The position numbers and the translations under genes were made by a program. Shown in pieces: positions 35,858-48,550 of a stretch of DNA of 64,000 nt (its first letter is position 1; every line of letters starts with the position of its first letter). Origin of the DNA: Selaginella tamariscina (taxonomy: Eukaryota; Streptophyta; Lycopodiopsida; Selaginellales; Selaginellaceae); NCBI GenBank assembly GCA_003024785.1, contig PUQB01000098.1, forward strand, positions 584,572 through 648,571, in the 5' to 3' direction. The notes under the pieces are model-generated. The model was not told the DNA's origin, did no database searches, and was given only the letters and a program-made list of their open reading frames with translations.

Positions 35858-36042
35858 TGTCACAACCTGATACAGGATACAGAATATAGGATGCAGGATA
35901 CGGGATACAAGATATGCCTACAGGATATGCCTACATGATATTCTTATAAGATATGCCTACAAGATATGCTTACAGGATATACTTACAAGATAAGGATCAC
36001 CATTTTTAGCTCATGACTAGATTAGGTTCATAACCAGATTAG
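35858..36042 (+). repeat. Truncated LTR of element A at the tandem-duplication junction
   Basis: The first 185 bases of the LTR (U3 with the 13-bp units) end at CCAGATTAG, just before the TATA-like region found in complete copies. The next base belongs to the nuclease-kinase gene. The three bases TAG are shared by both sides. Confidence 0.85.
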
Positions 36043-37012
36043 AAAGGGTATTGTGGAAGCTGATGGGATTTTGGTAGGCCAGAAGCGCGTTCCGATCCTC
36101 CTTCTTGAATGGAAGGCTGAACCTGGGAAATCTGGGGACCCCTACTTCGAAGCCCTGGATTATGTGAAGAGGGCAGCTACACGAGGACCTCTGTATCAGA
36201 CGTATGCACTGGTAATTTGCATTCAAGGGCCCTGGCTAAGTGTATCGGCTGCATCAGTTCAAGTTGTTGACAACAAAGCCAAAGTATGGGCGCAACCCTT
36301 GACAGAAACCCGATGCTTTGGGGACTGGAAAGCGCTGGAGAAGACGGCTAGGATCTGGAGAGCTGTTCTGTCTTTTGTAAACGATGTGGAGCGCCTGGGC
36401 CCATTGCCGAGATCACCACCACCAGCCATACCTTGGTTGCTTAAAAACTTCACTGAGGTGAAACGCCCCTCCGACAAGCGGTTGTTTTTCACGTATATCA
36501 ACGCTCAAGGGATGCAGGAAGCAGCCAAGTTCGTGTTAAGTTACGGTCAGGAAGCCCACCAAGCTTGGAGTGGGTTTGCACCCGAGCTCAAGAGTGTTCA
36601 AGCTGTTGGGACCGATTGGAAGCTGGTGACCATGGAGTATCTGGCTCCTGAGAATGGATGGATGTGTGCTGAGGATGTGGTAAAATCTATCCTTGAGGAT
36701 CAGGATCAGGCAAAGCTTAACAAGTTTCACGCTTGTGTTGCTGCTGCGGCAGAGGCAGGTCACAGCAAAGGGTATGTGCATGGTGACTTCAGACTCTGCA
36801 ACATTATGGCGAGGGTTGTGACGGAAGGTTACGAGGTTAAGGTAGTTGACTTCGACTGGTCCGGGAAGGAAGGGACTGTGGTATATCCCACGATGGTCAG
36901 CCGGAAGGTGAAATGGCACGACGAAGTCTGCTTTGGTGTGCAAGTCCGGAAGGAGCACGATCTACACTTCATCGATTCGAGTTCCAGACTGGTGGAGCAG
37001 TTGCAGACGTAA
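36043..37012 (+). pseudogene. 5'-truncated nuclease-kinase copy fused to an LTR fragment
   Basis: This copy lacks the promoter, upstream ORF and first ~150 residues, but keeps the nuclease-like Asp, Glu and Lys and the whole kinase-like part (HGDFRLCN, DFDWSG). It is identical in length and translation to 29778-30737. The frame is open from the junction, but the first in-frame ATG is far downstream (in the AQGMQEA segment), so translation of the nuclease part would need an upstream ATG or a non-AUG start. U3 of the element A LTR lies directly upstream without its TATA region. Confidence 0.8.
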
Positions 37013-39452
37013 ATCAGTTTAGTTTCTTCTTATTTTTTCATGTTATATTATATACTTTTGATACCATTAATATTTGAGCCAGGCACTTAATGAAATGAGA
37101 TTTGAGTGTTCTTATTGGAGAAGTTTTCAGTTTGGTGTCCAGATGAATGATGTCACATTCATGTGTGTTCTTGCAGGCTTGCAGTCACTCGGAAGAGGAA
37201 GAGATTATTGGGCTGTGTTTGATGCACTGCTATCAATGTAAGTTATCGCCAAGTAACCCTAGAGAAAACCAGAATATTTATATTCTGGGAGTATGAAGCG
37301 GAAAACTCTTTTGTTTTGTCTGGAGAATATTCGGAAGGCGCGTATGAAATCACCCACACACAGGCACACGTGGTCTCTTTCAAACACACGTGGAGAAGCA
37401 AAATGAAATGTAAGTCATTAAAATATTATATTCATTATGGCTTAGTTTTATATGTAAGTCATTGAAATATTATATTCAGAAGTTTTATTATGACTTAGTT
37501 TTATATGTACTATTCAATTGTTGTGTTATATACCCTAAGTAAATTGTGTATTTATTTTGTTGGACATATTACGTTAAATTATTTCTTGTAAATAATTATA
37601 AATATATAACATGAATGGATAAACACTGTCCTCCTGTTTATTATAATGAAAATTAAGGTTTTATATAATTTAAATATCGATATATATCGATTCAAGCGTT
37701 TATTCAAAATTTATAACATCTTACGCATGTAAAGCTATAGATAAATATATGCATGCACACGTCACCATGTATTAAATATTATGAGTTTAACATAAAACAT
37801 ATTAACGAGTTTATCCCTTATGTTCTTATTATTATAACACACACACACTCACTAGTACATGCGTGTGTGTATTTCATAATATATACACCACCTTTCCATG
37901 TTAGTTATTCTTCACGACATATACAAATGTTGGTTAGAGTTTGACATTAGATTCAAATATTATTTATGGAGTGATTATTAATTAATTTACATAAATTAGA
38001 TATTTTTAGAATTTAGAATTTTTACTCATTACATAATTATATAATTATTTTGACTATAAGTAATTGAAAAGATTCTGGGAGGACTTGTATATATAATTTA
38101 TTATTTGATTTAATGTAACAAGTACATTTGACTAACGTCGATAAAGGAATTGCGATTTAGTTTAAAACACATATAATGACAAAGAAGCCCATTGTTAAGT
38201 TTGTTTTACCACGAGACATATGTACTATCCATATATATGTTTTTTTATGTGTGTGTGTGTGTCTATCTATTTATCTATCTATAAGGTATAAACTTGGGAA
38301 CAAGAATTTAAACAATCGAACAAGGCCATTGGATTCAAAATATTTGAACACACTTGTAGATGAGGGCCTTTGCGTGTCAAAAATAAATAAAAATAAAATT
38401 CACACACATGCATGCGTACTCAGAGTTTTTTTTTACTTATTAATTATTTTAATTTATAAATGTTTTGCTTATAAAATTAAACTTTTCGAATATAATAAAA
38501 TTATAAAGTTCAAGATAAAAGAAGATACAATATTCGAAGTGACATTATTATCTTCCTCCTTTTTAACTATTTAGCTATACTATTCATAACTAATTTTTAA
38601 GTTGATAACATTTTTAAATTATTAAATAAAACAAGTTGTATAGTGAATGTTTACGGTGCTAAACCCTAAACCCAAAACTCAAAATTGTATCTCACACCTA
38701 GACCTTAAATATGAAGAACATTAATTTTGAGTTACATGCTCACTTCTTTTCATATATGAATATGATTTGTATGCATTCATTCTCTTTAGACTCTTTCATA
38801 ATTAAGATACATTACACCAGTTTCTATATATAAACTTCACACACTTTAAAATCTTTTTATAAACAAGACATGGAAAGAAAGAATTGGTATGTAATGATGC
38901 ATAAACACAACTCGAGCATTTATAACACATGGATGAAGGTAAGAGCTGAGGTCTGCTTTTGTATATTCCATACAAAGTGAACTTAATTATGTTCTTTTGT
39001 ATGCAAGTGGATAGATTCAAAAGGTTTGAATATAAAAGATTTGTTACTATGCAGGAGTACCTGATTCTTCACTCCTAAATGATTTAGAATCTACAATTCA
39101 TGAAGATAAAGCAATTGACACAAACAATGTATGTGGAAGCCATGTATATACTCATGGTGCCTAGCATTATGTAAAAAATAATGTAATTAATGTCTTAACA
39201 TTTAATCAATAATCGAAATCTAGTTCAATAAGTAGAAAAAGAACATGACCACTATGATAAAAACATTGCACTTGTCGTGGCAGAGACTTTAAAGTCTATT
39301 AATAATGCAAACATCATTTTCATTAAACTTCCTTTAATGCAGCTTGTTCTTTCTTAGTTTGAAGAACTTGATTTATGTTTACTTTGTAACACATCTGGAG
39401 TTTTGCTTTATGGAGCTAGATTATTAATTCATGGGCCTTCATTGGCTTATAA
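37013..39452. other. Unit 2 copy of the 3' flank, right inverted arm and AT-rich spacer
   Basis: Copy of 30738-33187, including the inverted-repeat right arm at about 37346-38330. No independent gene. Differences from unit 1 are short indels and a small replacement near 38653. Confidence 0.75.
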
Positions 39453-40065
39453 CCTCACTTCCTAAGGCTTTGTGGGCAATACCCTCAATTCATGAGTCAC
39501 AAGTCTCACTTTGTGGGCATTGAGTCTTTCTTCATGGTCTGAAAGGCTCACTTCGTGGGTGTGGAAGCTTACTTTGTGTGCATAGGGGATCACTTTATGT
39601 CCAAGGGGACTCATTTTGTGGGTTTGAAGGCTCACTTCATATGCATGGTGAATCATTTCATGTGGGGTCTCACTTCGTGAGCAACGAGTTTAACTTTGTA
39701 GTCTAGGAGGCTCACTTCGTGTGCTTAGGGTCTCACTTTGTGGGCATGGAGGCTCACTTCATGGCGTGGAGGATCACTTTATGTGCACGAGAGATCACTT
39801 CGTGTACATGGGGTCTCATTTCTTAAGCTTGGAGGTTCACTTAGTGTGCTTGGGGTCTCACTCCGTGGGGCATGACCATCAATTTATTTGACATGAACCT
39901 CACTGTGTGGGCATGGAATCTCACATCATGGGCTTTTGGTTCACTCCATGGGGCATGACTTTCACTTTGTGGGCTTGTTACCTCACTTCATAAGAAAAGA
40001 GTCTCACTTTGTAAGGCTTGTTCCTTGACCCTTACTTCGTGGGGCATGGGTCTCGCTTTGTGAAA
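39453..40065 (+). repeat. 21-bp minisatellite, unit 2
   Basis: Copy of 33188-33803 with very few differences and the same number of units. Confidence 0.75.
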
Positions 40066-40417
40066 CTATGATGTTTTAACTATGCCACACGGATACAAAT
40101 AAGGATATACATATACGGATAAAGATATGGATAATGATACAGATAAGGATAAGAATATGAATAAGAATATGGATAAGGATAAGGATAAGGGTAATTAAAT
40201 TTAGCTAAGACCAAATTGAGCTTCCCTTATACAATAAACATATATAAATTAAACATTTTGGGAATGGGGACAATGTTTAATTTAGAGAGGGTTTTGAATA
40301 AGGGAGGGCAGAACACAATAGCATACAGTAATAATATATACAATCGGGATCATGATTTTTATTTAATTTAGAGAGGGTTTTAATTCACATAGGTTTAATT
40401 TAGACAAGTTCTACTGT

Positions 40418-41956
40418 AGTATATAAGGGTAGACATAATTAGGGTAAGCATTCTAGTTTAGGAGCTAAGCTTCTTGTCTTATTCTAATCTTTATAATCTA
40501 GCTTGTTCTCTATCTTCACGACTTGGTTTTTAATAGTTTTAACGGAATACTTCTTTGTTCCTTGGTTTCAAACTTTCAAGTTCTTTAACATGTCTTTTAT
40601 TAATGCAGAATCATGCAACAGTTTTAGCAGCTATAACTTGAGAATCAACAATTGTGACATGATCTACATTGACAGTCATCCTCATCACGGGTTTCAAAAC
40701 CAAAAGTCAACCTACTAGTCAAGTTTGATAACTCAAAGTCACATTTTTAATAACCAAAAGTCATGAATCAAGTTCAGCTGGTCTTTTGCTTACACCCACA
40801 CTGGTACCCTACGGCTACAACACAAGTGGGTCTTCTAGGTACATTCCTCATCGGTGCAGCTTTGAAGTGGTTTGCACCTTTACTTGAGAAGGACTCACCA
40901 CTCTTGAAATGGATATATTTTTCCAAGCCTTTAAAGTTACCTTCGGTGATCTTGACCATGAATGCACGATGGTAACCAAGCTTTGATGACTACGGCAAGG
41001 TTCCCGCACAACATCCGAATATACTTCTGATTTCCAATTACTTTCATGCAGCATTAATTGGGATGCCATTGCCCTCCGTGATCATTTTAGGGAAAGTCTT
41101 CATGACGATGTCAAGGATCCCATGTTCACTCTTGAGGACCCAGATTCTCTAGATAAAGCTATTGTTCATGCAGTTCGTTACGATACGACTTTTTAAGCGA
41201 TGTTAAGAGAAACATTCTTGACAAGTATTTTATATTTCAACTCTAATAATGCAAGAGCCATTGGCCACTTTATCTTCTGATGTTGAACCGATGCAAGTGG
41301 ATGTTTTTCGACCCATAAATTAACAATTTTAATTTAAACCATGGTTTAAATCACCAAATAAACCATGGTGGTTTAGATCAACAAACTTTAAATAATTTAT
41401 GTAATGATTTTAAATTAAATCAAATATATAAATTTAATCTTATATTCTTTAATTTTATAAATACCTTTTTAATTTATTCATTATATAAATTATTAGTATA
41501 TCTTATTGGTTCAACAAAATAAACTTTTGATCATACTTAAGGTTCACGAGGAATGATAGTTATATATTAATTTATTATTCATGAATAGTAAAAACCATGG
41601 TGTAAGCCAAAAAAGTTAATTCATGCTTCAACCACGAGTACAACTAACACAAGTCAAGTGACAACGACGTTTTCAAGCAAACTTGTGTTTATATTGTGGT
41701 ATGGATGGATACCGAATTGCTAGGTGCCCAAATCGACAACAAAGTCAAGCTAAGGTGATGGATGGTCCCTCAGGCAAGTCAGAAAACGAGGAGGTCCAAT
41801 CCGAATAAGAACATTTCGATTGGACCACTGCAAGTCTGCTCCAAATATCTCTTCCTCGACAACAGTTCTACTTATGATCCCAACAATGAACACCAACAAG
41901 CCCTTTCTTCGTTCGATTACTATCTTGACATTTAATAGTATTCAAGTTAACGTAAC
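40418..41956 (+). mobile_element. Degenerate retrotransposon gag remnant (element D), unit 2
   Basis: Copy of 34155-35690: TATA-like box near 40420, capsid segment 40763-40975, gag tail near 41100, Tyr-substituted knuckle near 41683. Bases from 41055 onward correspond to the start of the window (position 1), which marks the block I/block II relation. Confidence 0.6.
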
Positions 41957-42118
41957 TGTCATAGTTCTAACCTGGTGGGTTGACTACTTGGGTAAAGATT
42001 GTGGGATATGTGGGCAAACGACCCAAGCGGACATGGGTCATCATGACCATGGGCCTTCTCATAAACACCAATTGGCCTTTTGCCTAGTTGGCTTAAGGGA
42101 GAGGAAAAGGTTCTGACA
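41957..42118 (+). repeat. 162-bp TGTCA...TGACA repeat, copy 4
   Basis: Complete copy next to the 5' LTR of element A copy 2. Confidence 0.6.
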
Positions 42119-42123
42119 TTTAG

Positions 42124-42566
42124 TGTCACAACCTGATACAGGATACAGAATATAGGATGCAGGATACGGGATACAAGATATGCCTACAGGATATGCCTAC
42201 AGGATATTCTTATAAGATATGCCTACAAGATATGCTTACAGGATATACTTACAAGATAAGGATCACCATTTTTAGCTCATGACTAGATTAGGTTCATAAC
42301 CAGATTAGCTCTTAGAGTTGTATAATCAGTTACTATCAACACCAGTCATTCTACGATCATTCTTGTTCCTTATTCTTGTCTTGTTCTTATCTTGCTTTTT
42401 GCCTCCTGCTCTTGTCTTGTTCCTAGTTCTTGTCCTGCTCTTGTCTTGTTCCTAGTTCTTATCCTGCTCTTGTCTTGTTCCTACTTCTTGTCCTGCTCTT
42501 GTCTTGTTCCTACTTCTTATCATGCTTCTAAGTTAAGCTTCTTTATTCTTGAATCGTGGCTTGACA
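42124..42566 (+). repeat. 5' LTR of element A copy 2
   Basis: TGTCACAACC to GGCTTGACA, 443 bp. The R/U5 CTTGTCTTGTTCCTA units number more than in copy 1, which accounts for the greater length. Confidence 0.8.
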
Positions 42567-42681
42567 GTTTGATAATAACTCCTTTCATAGCTTCTCGATT
42601 TCTAGTTATTTTTTTTTCCTTAGCTTTTTTTCCCTAGCTTTTTTTCCCTTGCTTTTCTTCTTCTTCTTTCTTTCATGAATC

Positions 42682-43383
42682 ATGGTAGATTTTGAGCAAT
42701 TCCAACGCGAGCACCAAATGTTACTTCATGAGCTGGCCACTTTGAGCCAAGTGGTCACAGATTTACAAGGTTCCACCAACGCGACGCATGCAGCTGTTGA
42801 TGCATCCTCCAAGGCTGCTGCACAGGCTCTCTCTTAAGCATCCGTGATTTCCTCTCCATTGAACTCTTCTTCAAAACCAAAAATTAGCATGCCAGAAAAG
42901 TTCAGTGGCAATCGCGCCAATTTTTAAGGTTTCCTGAATCAGATCAGGCTTTTGATCCGCATGCAACCATGCCGCTACTCGACTAATGCACAAAAGGTTG
43001 GCCTTTTGACATCCTTACTAGTTGGATCTCCACGGGCTTGGGTTGCCCCTTTGCTGGAGTATGACAACCCATTGATGGAAGACTTTGAAGGATTCGTGGC
43101 TGCCTTTGAAGCTTGCTTTGGAGATCTCGATAAATACTGTTCCACATGCACGAAGTTATGGAAGCTCACACAAGGATCCTGACCAGCTTCCGCTTATGCA
43201 TCCGAATTTCAGCAACTTTGCACGAACATTCCATGGGACGAGACTGTACTGATCAAACACTTTCATTTTGGGTTGAGGGATGACGTGAAGGATCTTCTCC
43301 TTACATTACCGGATGCCCAAACATCAGCGAAGATTATGCAACAGGCCGTTCACTGCGACAACTGTTTGTTCGAGCGTCGTTAG
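42682..43383 (+). pseudogene. Element A copy 2 gag, broken
   Basis: Starts MVDFEQFQREHQML and follows copy 1 closely, with the capsid core KFSGNRANF, VGLLTSLLVGS and FVAAFEACFGD. In-frame stops occur near 42836, 42927 and 43180. The matching CCHC knuckle is separated from it by the 43401-45063 insertion. Confidence 0.7.
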
Positions 43384-43400
43384 AAAAAATCCTGTCAGCA

Positions 43401-45063
43401 TGTCATAGTTTTTACTATGACTTGACCCTTTACTTTGGACGTTGACTATTGTTACTTACTGTACTATGTTGGTGGACCCTAGATGTAATGAGAAACAGCC
43501 CCGCTTAATGCACTTAGGTGTTTAAGGGTAGTCCGGCCGGCTATCTTTAGATGTCGCGAGAAACTCTAAGCGAAGTAGCATTTACCTTTAGAAAACCCAC
43601 CCCCAATTTTGACGTCCTAGTTAATATGAGTTTGGCATGTTAAATAGGGTTAGGAACACCCCTAGGGTTGACCTAACCCTAGGGTTGCCCTAACCCACGC
43701 CCTAAAACCCCACCCCCCTTGGGTAGGGTTTAGGGGTAGGGGTTAGTGTGCAAACTCATCTCATTAACTAAGGGGTTGGCATTCTGTGCCACACATACAG
43801 GAAGAGGGGGGGGGCTCCGTCACATAAATAAGGTAGAGTATACGTAGGAGAGCTCCTGGGTTCATGACTGAGTTCGTTGCTCTTCTGCCGGTGCAAGCTT
43901 TAGCTTGTATCATTAAGGTACAACCCTCTGTTTGCCGCCCTAACTTCCAGATGATAGGGGTACGTCCCACCTTCGGGGTAGCTTACCCTTAACGTTGGCG
44001 AATCCATGCCTGGGAGGTCTTGTCGGGATGCACGTTCCAAGAGTAGAAGGTTGTGGCTTGTCTCCAGCCTCCTCCTCCACGTCAAGCTAGGTGTAGCACT
44101 CATGGCCAAGCAAGGCACATCCGTGTCCTTGACCGGCTATGGGTGTGGGATCTTGTTTGATAGGTTCACATTACCAGTTCCTGAGGGTTCACTAAGGGGT
44201 TCTAGAGTTGGCATTTAGGGGCCACGTTTGTGGCACTTGGTGCAACTCTCGAATCTAAAGGGCTATGGCATGATAGCCTACATCGTGGAAGGCAGTGTCA
44301 CATGGAGATGTGACACTGGGCTAGACGTCACACGATACAACGCCGAGGCATGCCCTTTGGGGTTGTATTATGGGTTTGTCGCCAAGGGGTTGGATACTCT
44401 AGTAAACATACATGCTTGTGTTTGCACTAGGGTGCTAAACCTTGAGCATTTGCTCAAGGGAGGTAGGTCTCGTAACTAGGTGTGCTTTGGCACACCTGGC
44501 TAGGGGGTGTTCTCCTTAGGATCTAAGGGTTGAACAACCTAAGCTCATTAGCAAAAGCCTTATCATGAGACACTCGCAAGGTCATGTACTTAAGGTTATC
44601 CAAACCTAGCTTTAGGGAGTTTGCTTGCAGAACAGTCGTGTCCACCTACGGCGCACACTCGTGTCCTCACTAAGTACTAGCCCTAGGTCTAGGGTATGAC
44701 TTGGCCACTCAAACCACAACAATTCCACCTTTTGAAGGACGTATGGTCCGGACTCCAACAAAAATATCTAAGGAACAAGAGAAGAATTAGTCGTGGTTCA
44801 GGGTACCCCTTGTCACGGGTTAAGGCATGAGCTTGTCTAGGTCTACTGGGACAGGATCCTAAAGTTTACTCGGGTTATCCTCTAGGGTTTAGGGGATGGT
44901 CATTCTAGGGGACTTAGGGTAGGACTCTAAGTCTTTTGCCTAATTAGGCCCATGAGTCAGACTCTTAGGGTTATCTTGGAAGATTTAGCGTTGCTCACAC
45001 AGGGTGATGATGCTGAATGGCCATGGCAGCCACGTGTTGGCCCTTTGGGCTAAAACTCTAACA
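43401..45063 (+). mobile_element. 1.66-kb insertion in element A copy 2, probable solo LTR
   Basis: It begins TGTCATAGTTTTT and ends ACTCTAACA, the TG...CA form of an LTR. It is flanked by CAGCA (43396-43400) and CAACA (45064-45068), a five-base duplication with one mismatch. Copy 1 lacks it (near 2275). No domain can be read; several telomere-like CCCTAA stretches lie at 43640-43760. The internal part of the parent element is not in this window. Confidence 0.6.
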
Positions 45064-45205
45064 CAACAGTTCCTGCAAGCCAATCCTGTAGCTGTAGCAC
45101 ATGTTCCTACGACACCTTCTGGAGTAGTTCCTATGTAAGTTGAGAAAAAACAAGCATGGCTCACTTTCAGATGCTAAGAAGCAACATCGTCGCGGTGAGA
45201 ACTTA

Positions 45206-45250
45206 TGTTTGTATTGTGATGAAGTAGGACACAAGGTGGCAGAATGTTCT
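45206..45250 (+). pseudogene. Element A copy 2 gag zinc knuckle
   Basis: CLYCDEVGHKVAEC is a complete CX2CX4HX4C nucleic-acid-binding knuckle. Copy 1 has a one-base deletion here. Confidence 0.75.
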
Positions 45251-45340
45251 ATTAAAGCCTAGGAAGTTCAAGACGCGTGAAGTTGAAGCTGAAGTTTAGT
45301 TGGAAAACTTTAATGTCCACTTCGTCTTGGAGCCGCAAAG

Positions 45341-45715
45341 TTGGACATAGGTGCAGGCTCCATTGGTACTGCTCACACCATTCCGTCGCTCAAGTTTCCT
45401 ATACACATTCGCCTCAATAATCAAGAGCTCAAGGAGTTTGCCATGTTAGACACTGGTGCAAATGCATGCTTCATGAATGACACTTTTGCAACTCAACATG
45501 GCATTCCGGTGGTGAAGTTGAAGCGTGTAGTTTCTGTAAAAGTTGCATATGGTCGTCTAATTGTTTCTGGCGCAGTTACCCCTGCTACCACACCTCTCTC
45601 TTGCACTCATGGCACATTCAACTATTTGATTTCCTTCAACTTGATCAAGACTCAGACGACTTCCATCGTTTTGGGCATGCCATGGTTTATGGTTGCAAAT
45701 CCTCAGGTTGACTGA
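45341..45715 (+). pseudogene. Element A copy 2 aspartic protease
   Basis: The domain is open from about 45341 to 45715. The active site is AMLDTGANACFMND and the C-terminal signature is IVLGMPWFM. The segment after it (45785-46100) is Ser/Pro-rich linker with stops. Confidence 0.75.
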
Positions 45716-46216
45716 AGGTCTAGGACGTTCACATTTTCCTTTCCAATAGCCAGGATTAATCCTGTACCTTCTAGTGTGTAGAATATGACCCTAGTGTCTG
45801 AGGCAGCACAAGCTACAGGATTGACCGTGCCTGTTCTTGTATCAGTGTTGAAGATTCATCCTCGACAGAATTCACCTCATGTTAGTTCTTCAACACATAT
45901 GCAGACTCTCTCCACTCCTGTAAGTTCACGGATTCCTGTACAAGGTTCTTCCAATCCTATATCAGTGTCGAAGGTTCCTCCTCAATAAGATCCACCTCCT
46001 ATCAGTTCATCAGCACATTCACAAGCTCTCCTCACTCCTGTGCATTCACAAACTTCTGTATAGGATTTTTCCAATCCTGTACATTCATCAACATATGCAC
46101 AGGTTTTCCCCAATCCTGCCTCTTTTCATTACTCTACTTCTGTTCCAACCCCCAAGATCATTCTTCTTTTTCATTTACAGCTCCCTTATTCTCCTTTCCG
46201 AATTCTTACCACTACT

Positions 46217-47700
46217 ATGCATGAACTTGCCACTGATCTTGCTCATTTTCATCTTTTTACTTTTCAAGTAATTCCTACGTCTTCTTTTACCTTTCTTATA
46301 TCTGACTCTTCTGTTTTTCAATTTCTTTCTTCTCCTTCTCCTTCTCCTTCTCCTTCTCCTACTTCTTCCCTGCCATCCAAGTATCACTCCTTTCATGATG
46401 TTTTTGATAAGCACAAGGCTGCAGTTTTTTCTATTCATAAGTCCTACAACTATCCTATCGATCTTGAGAAAGGGAAGACTCCATCGTTCGGACCGATTTA
46501 TGCACTGCCACCTACATAATTGGAGGTTCTTCGCTAGTACATCGAGGACAACTTGACATTCGGTTACATTTATCACTCAAAGTCCCCTGCAGGAGCACCT
46601 ATCTTCTTTGTCAAGAAGAAAGATGGGAATTTGTGTTTGGTTGTAGACTATAGGGGTTTGAATCAAGTCACCATCCGGAACCGATACCCATTACTATTGA
46701 TCCCAAAACTTCTCAATTGGTTGTGAGGAACAAAGGTGTTCACGAAAATTGACTTACGAGGGGCCTACAATCTTGTACGGATTCATCCAGGCGATGAGTG
46801 GAAGAAGTCGCCTTTCGTATAAGGTATGGACATTTCGAGTACACAGTGATGCCTTTCGGACTTACAAATGCAGCCATGTTCCAACACATGGTGAATGATA
46901 TCTTTTACGACTTCCTGGACCAGTTTGTGGTGATCTACCTCGATGACATTTTAATTTTCTCCAAGGACCAAGCGGCACATGACAAACATGTACAACTAGT
47001 TCTACATAAGCTTCGCGAGCATGGCCTATATGCGAAGTTGGAGAAGTGTTTTTTCGACAAGGATACTGTGAAGTTCTTGGGCTACATCGTCTCTCTTACT
47101 GGCATTTCCATGAACATGCACAAGGTGAAGACTATCATGAAGTGGGAGAGGCCCAAGTCTGTACGAGACATACAATGTTTCCTACGCTTTGCAAACTTCT
47201 ACAAGCAGTTTATACAAGACTTCTCCAAGCGTGTACTTCCACTCACGAAACTCACCAAGCGCACAGGGTTTTCTCTTGGTCTAACAAGGTGGAACATGCA
47301 TTCATAGCACTCAAGGACGCCTTTACGACAGCTCCGATTTTAGCACATCATGATCCTTCTCGTCCTTTCTTCGTGGAAGCAGATACTTCGGATTTTGCAG
47401 TAGGTTCTATCTTATCATAAGTTGGAAAAGACAAGTTACTCCCTTGTAACCTTTCACTCTCGTAAGTTCCTTTCGGCAGAGATCAATTACGAGATTCATG
47501 ACAAGGAACTCAAGGCCATTATGGATTCGTTCAAGGAGTGGTCATTTCCTAAAAGGTGTTACGCATCCTGTACAAGTTCTTACGGATCACAAGAACCTGG
47601 AGTTTTTTTAAATGGCTCGAGTTCTCAGTCGGCGACAGGCTAGGTGGGTGGAATTCCTATCATGTTTTGATTTTGTCATCATCTACAGGCCTGGTTTTCG
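46217..47700 (+). pseudogene. Element A copy 2 reverse transcriptase and RNase H
   Basis: A Ser/Pro-rich linker with CTTCTC repeats is followed by the RT start (DLEKGKTPSFGPIYALPP), [19 protein letters not shown] near 46617, [14 protein letters not shown] near 46849, and YLDD at 46936-46947. The thumb (LGYIVSLTGISM) is near 47078. RNase H shows EADTSDFAVGSILS near 47377 and NYEIHDKELKAI near 47486, then the connection [18 protein letters not shown]. Shifts occur near 46520, 46800, 47300 and 47540. Confidence 0.8.
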
Positions 47701-47868
47701 AAATAACAAAGCAGACACATTGTCTAGCGCTCTTTACCTTGCACCGACCCTGGGTGATCATGCATATGACTATCAAAAGCAAGTGTTGTTGGGTCCTGAT
47801 CGATTCAGCTTGCCGCACTACATGTTCATCAGGCTCCAACAAATTTAACACTTTTACAAGACATCCGT

Positions 47869-48550
47869 TTGCAGTTGGCTACAGACGACTTGGTAAAGAA
47901 TGTGTTCTCACACATTAGTCCTGACATCGCAAGCTCCTCTTCCTCCAGTTTCCGTGCAAACTACAAATTATTCGCCATAAAGGACGAACTCCTGTACTGG
48001 GAAGGTCTCCTGTACATTCCTGTTAGTGTTTGCAGGACTCATGTGATACAGGATTGTCATGATACCCCGGCTACAAGACATTTTGGTGTGGCCAAGACAA
48101 TTGAGTTGGTGACTCGCAACTATTGGTGGCATGGGTTGCAAGGTTTTGTGGAAAAGTTTGTACGAAGCTGTGACACCTGCAACAGGTCAAAGATGCCTCG
48201 TCATGTGCCCTTTGGTCTTCTTCGTCCTCTTCACGTTCCCTCTACTCCTTGGAGATACATTTCTATGGATTTCTTCACAGATCTTCCTCCTCGTGGATTT
48301 GATGCAGTTCTTGTGGTGGTTGACCATTTCACCAAACATGCTCATTTCCTACTATGTAACAAGATGGCTATGAGCCAGACAATTGTTGAGTTGGTGATCC
48401 GCGAAGTGTTCCAACATCATGGTCTTCTTAAGAACATTATTTCTGATCAAGGCCCATAATTCATGTCCAGATTTTGGCGAGAGCTTCTCCGGAGTCTACA
48501 AGTTAAAACGGATCTTTTTTTAGGATATCATCTGCAAACTAATGGGTAGT
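47869..48550 (+). pseudogene. Element A copy 2 integrase
   Basis: An open segment of 196 codons (47869-48459) carries the zinc-binding domain (ATRHFGVAKTIEL, SCDTCNRSKMP) and the first two core aspartates (ISMDFFTDLPP; IISDQGP). A stop follows at SDQGP, and the downstream Glu region is altered near 48545. This copy shows the uninterrupted target site of element B (near 48065). Confidence 0.8.

Larger units (their letters stand above)
29768..42308 (+). repeat. Head-to-tail duplication of 6.27 kb
   Basis: Unit 1 is 29768-36042 (6275 bp) and unit 2 is 36043-42308 (6266 bp). Both start AAAGGGTATTGTGG and end CCAGATTAG. Between units I see only scattered substitutions and short indels, so this is the youngest large duplication here. 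The breakpoint has a 3-bp TAG microhomology. Confidence 0.9.

Noticed and set aside
43640..43760. Telomere or interstitial telomere array
   Set aside because: The CCCTAA-like stretches are imperfect, few and mixed with other sequence, so they are not a telomeric array.
46175..46576. Arg/Lys-rich minus-strand frame (also 3332-3538)
   Set aside because: It is the antisense of a pyrimidine-rich CTTCTC tract in the element A linker, not a nuclear protein.
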